DNA of 8,504 nucleotides from CAYZSU01 sp964480565 (lineage in GTDB: Bacteria; UBA10199; 2-02-FULL-44-16; JAAZCA01): assembly GCA_964480565.1 (NCBI GenBank), contig CAYZSU010000090.1, positions 1 through 8,504 of the forward strand. Direction: 5' to 3'. Positions 1 to 6,455 of the stretch are shown here, in pieces; positions within the stretch are counted from its first letter, which is position 1; each line of letters begins with the position of its first letter. The notes beneath the pieces were generated by a model. It saw nothing but the letters and a program-made list of their open reading frames with translations, made no database searches and had not been told where the DNA came from. A program made the translations under genes and the position numbers.

Positions 1-1575
1 TATTATAAATATCACAATTATCAAAAAAGCTATGATGAATTGCTTATTGCAAGGACTCTATCAAATCAATTGGATATATCCATTCCAATGCATTCGTTGG
101 GATATCATCTAACGACGAAATTACCTCATGTTTCTGATGAACAGGTGATATGGGCATTTTATTTAATGAATGATTATGCGAATGGACAGGGATATTTTTC
201 TAAACACGATGATTACGATCATTTAATCGTGTCAGAACTAGAGGTGAAATCTATCTGTCATACGTGGGTAGAGACAGGTGTGATTGATATTAAAAAATGG
301 AAAGTATTATATGAACAAGAATTTGATAAAGGGCCTGCAAATGCGGATATTGCATATAAACTTGCCAAGGAATTTATTCGTACTGGAAATCATGAGGCGG
401 CCAAATTCTATTTAACTGCATTAATTCAATCTCATCCCAAATATGTCTATTTTTCAAAGGTTCAGCAAATGCTAGGGGATATTGGTTTTGAGGCAGGAAT
501 GCTATCTAATATTCGTATAGGGGTTATTTTACCATTGACCGGCAAGTATGCGGTATATGGGCAAAGTGTACTCAATGGATTGCAATGTGCATTGGGTATT
601 TTTTCGCCATGCCAAGGTCCTGGTGGCATTGAGTTGGTTATCAAGGATTCAAAAAGTGGTTATGCGGATGTTGCGGGCTTGGTAGGTGAATTGGAAAACG
701 ATAATGTGATTGGGATTATTGGACCATTATTATCGCGAGTGGCATTTACAGCTGGTCAACGGTCTCAGGAACTTAGCCTTCCGATGATTACATTTGCGCA
801 AAAACCAGGTATTGAAAAAATAGGAAATTATATTTTTAGAAATAGTATTACTCCATATTCGGAAGTGGATACATTGTTACATTATGTGTTCGACCAGACA
901 TCATTAAAACGGTTTATGATTTTATACCCAAACAATCGCAAGGGATTGCAGTATCGAAATTTATTTAATGACCAAGTGACTAAAATGGGCGGTACTATTG
1001 TGGATATGTATTCGTATCCATCGGATCAAATGGAATTTTCCAAGCAATTACGTGCAACTAAAAAATCAAAAGCGCCGTATATTAAAAAAATAGTTTCTGC
1101 GCGGCATTATTATGATGCGATTTTTATTCCAGATTCTCATCAAATGATAAATTATATTGTGCCTACATTGGCGGTTGCCGGTGTTAGACGAACGACATAT
1201 TTGGGGATATCCAGGTGGAATGATGAGGGCTTGGCTAAAAGTATTGGCTCACATTTACGGCGATCATTGTTTGTTGCTGCATTAAATAATAATCATGCCT
1301 CTGCTACATCTCGTGCATTTTTTTCTCAGTTTGAATCCGCCTATGTTTTAAAACCAACATTGTTGGAAGCATTGGCCTATGATGATATGAATATGATCAT
1401 TCATATGCTTGAACATGGTTTTGGGAAAAAACGGGATGATTTACAGCGCTACTTACTCACTATGAGTGCATTTAATGGTGTTGTAGGTTCAACAACCTTT
1501 GATGGGTATGGCGATAGTCAACATAAATTAAGTGTGATGACTGTAAAAAACAATGCGATCGTTCCTGTAAATTAA
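1..1575 (+). CDS. TPR-containing periplasmic binding protein (LivJ-like / PBP-activator-like), 5' partial
   Basis: The frame is open from base 1. The first start-like codon is a TTG at 40, but 13 sense codons precede it with no stop, so the gene almost certainly begins upstream of the window. Numbering from the TTG, residues about 100-150 look like helical TPR repeats (KLAKEFIRTGNHEAAKFY). Residues 158 to about 505 resemble a type 1 periplasmic binding fold (Peripla_BP_6): an IGVILPLTGKYAVYGQ opening, then VIGIIGPLLS, LPMITFAQ, IFRNSITP and a C-terminal FNGVVGSTTFDGYGD. Proteins with this architecture are often named penicillin-binding protein activators or branched-chain amino acid binding proteins. 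Whether this one binds a ligand or a cell-wall synthase cannot be told. The signal peptide or lipobox, if any, is outside the window. The stop is 10 nt before thiL, so the two are likely co-transcribed. Confidence 0.8.
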   Translation, partial: YYKYHNYQKSYDELLIARTLSNQLDISIPMHSLGYHLTTKLPHVSDEQVIWAFYLMNDYANGQGYFSKHDDYDHLIVSELEVKSICHTWVETGVIDIKKWKVLYEQEFDKGPANADIAYKLAKEFIRTGNHEAAKFYLTALIQSHPKYVYFSKVQQMLGDIGFEAGMLSNIRIGVILPLTGKYAVYGQSVLNGLQCALGIFSPCQGPGGIELVIKDSKSGYADVAGLVGELENDNVIGIIGPLLSRVAFTAGQRSQELSLPMITFAQKPGIEKIGNYIFRNSITPYSEVDTLLHYVFDQTSLKRFMILYPNNRKGLQYRNLFNDQVTKMGGTIVDMYSYPSDQMEFSKQLRATKKSKAPYIKKIVSARHYYDAIFIPDSHQMINYIVPTLAVAGVRRTTYLGISRWNDEGLAKSIGSHLRRSLFVAALNNNHASATSRAFFSQFESAYVLKPTLLEALAYDDMNMIIHMLEHGFGKKRDDLQRYLLTMSAFNGVVGSTTFDGYGDSQHKLSVMTVKNNAIVPVN

Positions 1576-1585
1576 TGAGTGATCT

Positions 1586-2581
1586 ATGACTGTATTATCC
1601 AGTGAATTTTCTTTTATAAATTCTTTATTGCAAAAAAATAAATGCGATCAACCATTGCTTATACGCGGGATTGGCGATGATTGTGCTATTTTTAAAGGTC
1701 CAGGCAATGATGACTATGTGATTAGCGCAGATGCGCTCATTGAGCATGTGCATTTCAAACTGGATTTTATGAGCGAGTATCAGTTGGGTTATAAATCATT
1801 GGCTGTTAATATCAGTGATATTGCTGCTATGGGAGGCATGCCATTATTTTATTTAGTGAGTATTGCTATTCCCAGTCATGTGACTTTGGATCAAGCTAAG
1901 TTAATGATGAATGGTATGGCAGCCATTGCAAGTCAGCATAATATGATATTGATTGGCGGGGATACAGTAAAGAGTGGGGCTGAGCTGATGATGTCCATTA
2001 CAGTGATTGGTCGATGCATATCCGGTAATGCATGGCAGCGATCACATGCGCATGCTGGGGATGGTATTTATGTGACCGGTCCATTGGGATGGTCCGCATT
2101 AGGGCTACATTGTTTAATGCATGATCATGATCCACACATATTTTCAAACTATATCAATGCTCATATATCACCGCAGCCACGCTGTGATGTGGTGAGTGCA
2201 TTTGCAAAGGATGCATGTATTCATGCGGCCATTGATAGTAGCGATGGATTGATCAGTGACTTAAATCATATCGCGGATCAAAGTCAGCTTGGCTATGCCA
2301 TTGATATTGCATCATTGATGCAAGACTCGGATATGCTATGTCATATGCAACAATTAAATTGTGATTCTCATGCGATGATTGCATCAGGGGGTGAGGATTA
2401 TGAATTGATTTTAACCATTGCTTCAGATAAATGCGCTCACTTTGAACAAGTATGCAATGAGCATGGTATGGCTACCTATTATCTGGGACATATGCATTCA
2501 ACCTGTAGTCATAGAAATGTAGTATGCAATGGCAAGGCGATATCATTATTGCATACAGGGCATGATCATTTTGAGTCATAA
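1586..2581 (+). CDS. thiL: Thiamine-monophosphate kinase ThiL
   Basis: This 331-residue protein is close to the usual ThiL length of about 325. ThiL phosphorylates thiamine monophosphate with ATP to give thiamine diphosphate, the last step of cofactor synthesis in the cytoplasm. Family motifs appear in order: the N-terminal EF of SSEFSFINSLLQ, GIGDDCA (28-34), SADALIEHVHF (47-57), NISDIAAMGG (75-84), GGDTV (124-128), YVTGPLG (162-168), IDSSDGL (216-222) and GGEDYEL (268-274). The acidic metal and nucleotide ligands DD, D, GGD and SSD are all present, so the enzyme should be active. The ATG at 1586 fits the family N-terminus. The ribosome binding site is weak (GAGTGA just upstream), which fits translational coupling to the gene ending 10 nt before. 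The protein is rich in His and Met. Confidence 0.95.
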   Translation: MTVLSSEFSFINSLLQKNKCDQPLLIRGIGDDCAIFKGPGNDDYVISADALIEHVHFKLDFMSEYQLGYKSLAVNISDIAAMGGMPLFYLVSIAIPSHVTLDQAKLMMNGMAAIASQHNMILIGGDTVKSGAELMMSITVIGRCISGNAWQRSHAHAGDGIYVTGPLGWSALGLHCLMHDHDPHIFSNYINAHISPQPRCDVVSAFAKDACIHAAIDSSDGLISDLNHIADQSQLGYAIDIASLMQDSDMLCHMQQLNCDSHAMIASGGEDYELILTIASDKCAHFEQVCNEHGMATYYLGHMHSTCSHRNVVCNGKAISLLHTGHDHFES

Positions 2582-2589
2582 AATCGTCC

Positions 2590-2621
2590 TTAAGGCAGGT
2601 CTCTTTAAGGATCTGCCTTAA
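2590..2621. terminator. Intergenic hairpin between convergent genes, possible bidirectional terminator
   Basis: A 12-bp stem lies just after the thiL stop: TTAAGGCAGGTC pairs with GATCTGCCTTAA, with one G-T wobble, around the 8-nt loop TCTTTAAG. On the plus strand it is followed by an A run rather than a T run. On the minus strand it is followed by GGACGATTTT, so neither side is a textbook intrinsic terminator. Its place between convergent genes makes a termination or mRNA-end role the most likely reading. A separate run of seven T at 2657-2663 could serve plus-strand transcripts but has no strong stem directly before it. Confidence 0.45.
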
Positions 2622-2723
2622 AAACTCCTACTTTAAGGGCAATTCAATAATAGCTATTTTTTTCTAAGTGAAAAGATCCTGTCAGTGTTGACACATTCCT
2701 TGTCATTATCAAATAGATGTTGA

Positions 2724-5051
2724 TCAGGAATTCTCTATAAATGATTTAATGCGCTTATACTGGCTAAGTCCGTCCAAACCTGCTTCGCCAAGCACCATAT
2801 GTGCAGGACCGCTGCCGAGATAGGTATTGTTTTGAAATGGATGCATACTAAATGTACGTCCAGTATCTGATAGTATCCAGCGATACATGGTGGGCAGTGT
2901 AAATCCCGTAATACCCATGGCATTTTTACGATGATTATATGGGAAAATTTGGTCCTGCTCATTTTGATCCAATTGATCAAATAACTCTGCACTGGCAATG
3001 TAGTACACATTTACAGGGAGGTTTTGTTTTTTTAATTTCGGCCATGCAGTTTGAATGAACTCATAGGCAATGCCACTGCCTTGAAGCACGACGCTAATGT
3101 CCGTTTTATCACTGGCATCAAGCAGTCGGTATACGCCTTGGATGGCCTTGTCTGCATTTGCTAGCCCTAAATTTGCGCGATCTAATATAGCTTCGCTTGG
3201 CCGGGTCACAAATGGTGCAATTACTGCCGGGCGCATGCGAAGTGCGGTACGTATTAGCGGCCATACTTCCTGTGGATCCCATGGCGTAAGTGTAACACTC
3301 GTACCTTTGGGAAAATTTTCCTGAAATAATTGCAAAGCTTGTGGATCGGCATGGGTGGGACCATCTTCGCCTGTTTTTAATCCAGCATGTGCGCAGGTAA
3401 TGATCATGGGATTATACGATGATTCATGTAAATGCTGTTTATACTGATTGCCAATGGCATGCAGTCTGGCGGTGATATGGCTTAATGCCGCGATAAATGC
3501 GCTATAGGAGGAGCCCACACCAATGTGTTTTGAAAATGTGGAGATACCCGATAATATACCGCACATGGCATCCTCGCATATTCCGCCTGTGGATAATAGT
3601 CTGGCACCTGCATTGGTGGATGCATGAAAAAAGCCAGAATCAAAATCACTGCCGATCGTATTGGTATTTGTTGATCCAAGCAGATCTGCGGATGCGGCGA
3701 GTATTGCACCTTGGCTATTCATATTGAGGTACCCAAGCACTTTTCCTAATTGTCCACGAAGTGTCGCATTTTTACCCGGCTCTAACATAAGCGCCTCCGG
3801 TGTGGGAAGGTCGCGATTGACAATTGTATAGATGGCGTCGATGTCTGGTGCATCGTTTTGATGACAACGCGCGCGATCGTTCAGTTGTTTCTGAGCGGTT
3901 AGTAATGCATGGCCGAGTGCTTGGGTGAGGTTGTTTTGATCATTAAATTCGTTGCGAAATAGGCTGAGCGTTTTCCAAAAACATTGTTCGCGCAAGGCAT
4001 CATTGCAATTACTGCTATCTTCACATGTGGGTAGTGCTGTATTGGATTCCTGCCATAATGCGCGAATTGATTCATAGAAATTATCCGAGCACAATCCATG
4101 ACCACCGCCATGCGATGATTTACCTTCAATGCCATATTGCCATCCTTTGATCGTGCGATAGACAATGGCTGTGGGTTGGCTATTAGTAAGGCTCAGTGCA
4201 TACTCCTGAGCGTTAAGTACTTGCGACATATTTTTGCCATCTGGCACATAGATGACATTCCAATCATGCATTTCACAGAGTTCCATGGGCGTCCACTGCA
4301 CATAATCACCGGGCGTGGTGTTTTCACGACATACGGCATCCGAATCAATGGACGATTGATTCCAATCGATATGCAAAATGGCGTTATTAAGTCCGGATGT
4401 GGCGGCAGATGCAAGGGATTCAGAAACTCGTCCTGGTGTAAGTCCTCCTTCACCTTCAATGATATGCACCTTGGGTGCATGATTGCGGTAATAATCCTTG
4501 GCAGCAAATGCCAAGCCTAACGATGTGGCAAGTCCAACACCGGATGCACCGGTGGCCAGTTTTACAAATGGTGTGGCAGGTGTGGGATGGCCATCGAGTG
4601 CTTTGCTATTAAATTGGTTGAATAGTGGGGTTGCGGTTGTTGGATTATGTCGAAATCCGAGTAAATCTTCCAAACGCAATTGCTGACGAATATCACTTGG
4701 GAGTAATTCTGGCTGGGATTGACAGGCAATTTCATTACGAAGCGCCCACATGGCATAAAGTCCAAGTGCCTTATGGCCTGCTGCATAGGATATAATATCC
4801 GCATCCAAGCGATTGGGATCGGATAGATCATAATTCATGTGATGGAATAATAAGCTGCTGATAATTCGACCGGATGAAATGGATCCGCCTGGATGTCCGG
4901 ATGTGGGCACATAATTATATAGCACTGCGCATAATGACCTATAAATTAAATCAAGATCCGTCAGATGAGCGACTAACGCTGTATTTGGCGATAGTGATTG
5001 CTCAGTAATATCAATGGTAATGCCACGGTGGTGGTGGGTAGGGTATGTCAT
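2724..5051 (-). CDS. Transketolase-like thiamine diphosphate-dependent enzyme (long, 775 aa)
   Basis: Transketolases move two-carbon ketol units between sugar phosphates in the pentose phosphate pathway, using thiamine diphosphate and a divalent metal. Motifs in order: SGHPGG (51-56), AGHKALGLYA (91-100, matching the catalytic-His GHG segment), GEGG (200-203) with WNQSS (230-234) as the metal and diphosphate-binding segment, SHGGGHGL (313-320), ICEDAM (491-496) supplying the conserved cofactor-activating Glu, and GEDGPTH (561-567), the transketolase signature. All three domains (PP, Pyr and C-terminal) appear present. At 775 residues it is about 110 longer than E. coli transketolase. Much of the excess lies around residues 335-430, between the PP and Pyr domains. 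The metal motif reads GEG instead of the usual GDG. The ATG has a good AAAGGA site six bases upstream. It lies 58 nt after the aminotransferase stop with no visible terminator, so an operon is likely. A pyruvate-dehydrogenase-E1-like activity is an alternative, but the GEDGPTH motif favours transketolase. Confidence 0.88.
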   Translation of the reverse strand: MTYPTHHHRGITIDITEQSLSPNTALVAHLTDLDLIYRSLCAVLYNYVPTSGHPGGSISSGRIISSLLFHHMNYDLSDPNRLDADIISYAAGHKALGLYAMWALRNEIACQSQPELLPSDIRQQLRLEDLLGFRHNPTTATPLFNQFNSKALDGHPTPATPFVKLATGASGVGLATSLGLAFAAKDYYRNHAPKVHIIEGEGGLTPGRVSESLASAATSGLNNAILHIDWNQSSIDSDAVCRENTTPGDYVQWTPMELCEMHDWNVIYVPDGKNMSQVLNAQEYALSLTNSQPTAIVYRTIKGWQYGIEGKSSHGGGHGLCSDNFYESIRALWQESNTALPTCEDSSNCNDALREQCFWKTLSLFRNEFNDQNNLTQALGHALLTAQKQLNDRARCHQNDAPDIDAIYTIVNRDLPTPEALMLEPGKNATLRGQLGKVLGYLNMNSQGAILAASADLLGSTNTNTIGSDFDSGFFHASTNAGARLLSTGGICEDAMCGILSGISTFSKHIGVGSSYSAFIAALSHITARLHAIGNQYKQHLHESSYNPMIITCAHAGLKTGEDGPTHADPQALQLFQENFPKGTSVTLTPWDPQEVWPLIRTALRMRPAVIAPFVTRPSEAILDRANLGLANADKAIQGVYRLLDASDKTDISVVLQGSGIAYEFIQTAWPKLKKQNLPVNVYYIASAELFDQLDQNEQDQIFPYNHRKNAMGITGFTLPTMYRWILSDTGRTFSMHPFQNNTYLGSGPAHMVLGEAGLDGLSQYKRIKSFIENS

Positions 5052-5109
5052 TAAATATCCTTTCCATTATGGGGTTGTCTTCAAATTGTCGTTTTTTAAC
5101 AGTTCTATA

Positions 5110-6402
5110 TTAGTACAGAGGTCCTTGTTTCATAAATTCACTAAAGCCTTCCATATCCGTGGATGCGCGCGTGGTCGATTCCAAGCCTTCTGTTAAATCA
5201 TCCATGCTCGTGGCAATGGATAGACGAAGGAAGTGCATGCCATTAGATCCAATGCGACCAAATGATTTTCGATCCATCGTTGCCACGTGATGATGAAATA
5301 ATAAAAACATCTGAAATAATGTCGATGGGCTAGTTTTTTGCTGTATATCAGGGGGTAATTTCTGATAATAATTTTCAATATCTAACTGCTGACAAATACC
5401 ACTGATATTGGGAAATACATAAAATGCGCCTTTGGGCATTTGGCAGGAAATGCCATCGATGGCATTTAAACCATTGACTACAAAATTGCGGCGTTTTTCA
5501 AATTCACTCACCATCTGATCAATACATATCGTGCTTTGCGGAGATTCGATTGCGATCTTCGCACCCATCTGATTGTATGCGGGAATGCAGGAAAAGTAAT
5601 TGATATTCATATTCTTAAATACAGCAGCTTCCTCTGTTGTTGGAAATACAGCCCAGCCCACACGTCCGCCAGTCCATGAATAGGACTTGGATACGCCGGA
5701 TACGATGATTGTTTTTTTAGGTAGCAGCGATGCGATGCTTACATGCTGGCTATTGTCGAATAAAATATGCTCATACACTTCATCCGAATAGACGCGTATA
5801 CTAGCAGGTGCTTTTTTGTCGATAATATCCGCGATGCTTTTGAGTTGGTCCATAGTGGCAACACCGCCGGTGGGGTTGGATGGAAAGTTGATATAGATTA
5901 ACTTGGTGCGTTCTGTGATGAGTGGCTCAAGATCATCGGCAGTAAAGCTAAATCCATTTTCTTGTTTTAGATGAAGTGGCTTTGGCACAGCCTTCATAAA
6001 CTCAATAAATGATTCATAAATCGGAAAACCCGGGCTGGGATAGATTATTTCATCGCCAGGATTGGTATATACTTGCTGGCATAGCCCAATGGGCGGTTTG
6101 GCGCCTGGAAATACCACCACTTGTTCCGGCGATACGCGCATTTGGCGCGTTTGTGAAATATTGTCTGCAATGGCTTCGCGAAGGGGTAAAATACCTTGTG
6201 GATCATTATAATGCGTGAGGTCATTGTCCAGTTGTGCTTTTACTTCATCGCGAATATGTGCGGGCAATGCAAAATCCGGCTCACCCAAATTACAGCGAAT
6301 CACTTTTTTCTGTGTCTCGCGTTCCACTTGTGCAATATATGGTCCGACTTTAAATGCATTTTCTGTATCAATATAATTCATGCGATCTGCATATAATCCC
6401 AT
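5110..6402 (-). CDS. PLP-dependent class I/II aminotransferase
   Basis: A fold-type I aminotransferase of 430 residues from the chosen start. Numbering from that start, it shows NLGEPDF (38-44), THYNDPQG (63-70), the NFPSNPTGG pocket motif (173-181) with Asn176, YSDEVYE (205-211) with the PLP-contacting Asp and Tyr, the Schiff-base lysine in SGVSKSYSWTGGRVGW at Lys239, and the carboxylate-binding Arg in FLRLSIA (Arg393). It should transfer amino groups between an amino acid and a 2-oxo acid in the cytoplasm. The substrate (aspartate, alanine or other) cannot be told from these motifs. An ATG at 6414 would add four residues, but the bases around it (GGAGAG at 6407-6412) make an ideal ribosome binding site for the ATG at 6402, so 6402 is preferred. 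It precedes the transketolase gene and is probably co-transcribed with it. Confidence 0.9.
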   Translation of the reverse strand: MGLYADRMNYIDTENAFKVGPYIAQVERETQKKVIRCNLGEPDFALPAHIRDEVKAQLDNDLTHYNDPQGILPLREAIADNISQTRQMRVSPEQVVVFPGAKPPIGLCQQVYTNPGDEIIYPSPGFPIYESFIEFMKAVPKPLHLKQENGFSFTADDLEPLITERTKLIYINFPSNPTGGVATMDQLKSIADIIDKKAPASIRVYSDEVYEHILFDNSQHVSIASLLPKKTIIVSGVSKSYSWTGGRVGWAVFPTTEEAAVFKNMNINYFSCIPAYNQMGAKIAIESPQSTICIDQMVSEFEKRRNFVVNGLNAIDGISCQMPKGAFYVFPNISGICQQLDIENYYQKLPPDIQQKTSPSTLFQMFLLFHHHVATMDRKSFGRIGSNGMHFLRLSIATSMDDLTEGLESTTRASTDMEGFSEFMKQGPLY

Positions 6403-6406
6403 AATA

Positions 6407-6412
6407 CTCTCC
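6407..6412 (-). promoter_or_regulatory. Ribosome binding site that decides the aminotransferase start
   Basis: On the minus strand GGAGAG lies four bases before the ATG at 6402 (GGAG six bases before). It overlaps the longer candidate ATG at 6414, which has no comparable site of its own. This favours the 430-residue product. Confidence 0.7.
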
Positions 6413-6425
6413 ATTTGATAATCAG

Positions 6426-6453
6426 GTCATACAGTAATAAAAAATATAATCAA
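6426..6453 (-). promoter_or_regulatory. Weak candidate promoter for the aminotransferase-transketolase pair
   Basis: In the 53-bp gap after the AlbA_2 gene, the minus strand reads TTGATT, 16 bases, TATGAC. Each box matches the sigma70 consensus at four of six positions. Transcription would begin near 6419, leaving a short leader that contains the ribosome binding site. In an AT-rich gap such a match can arise by chance, and read-through from the upstream gene is equally possible. Confidence 0.25.
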
Positions 6454-6455
6454 TT

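Noticed and set aside
40..42. TTG at 40 as the true start of the first gene
   Set aside because: The frame is open from base 1, no ribosome binding site is seen, and a secreted protein of this type should have a signal sequence, which must lie upstream.
2688..2716. TTGACA as a plus-strand -35 box in the convergent gap
   Set aside because: No acceptable -10 box occurs at 16-18 bases, and it would only drive antisense RNA into the transketolase gene.
4137..4520. Plus-strand frame of 127 codons opposite the transketolase gene
   Set aside because: It lies wholly within a strongly supported gene on the other strand, and its translation shows no recognisable motif.
6402..6414. Upstream ATG at 6414 as the aminotransferase start
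   Set aside because: That ATG overlaps the ideal ribosome binding site of the ATG at 6402 and has none of its own.
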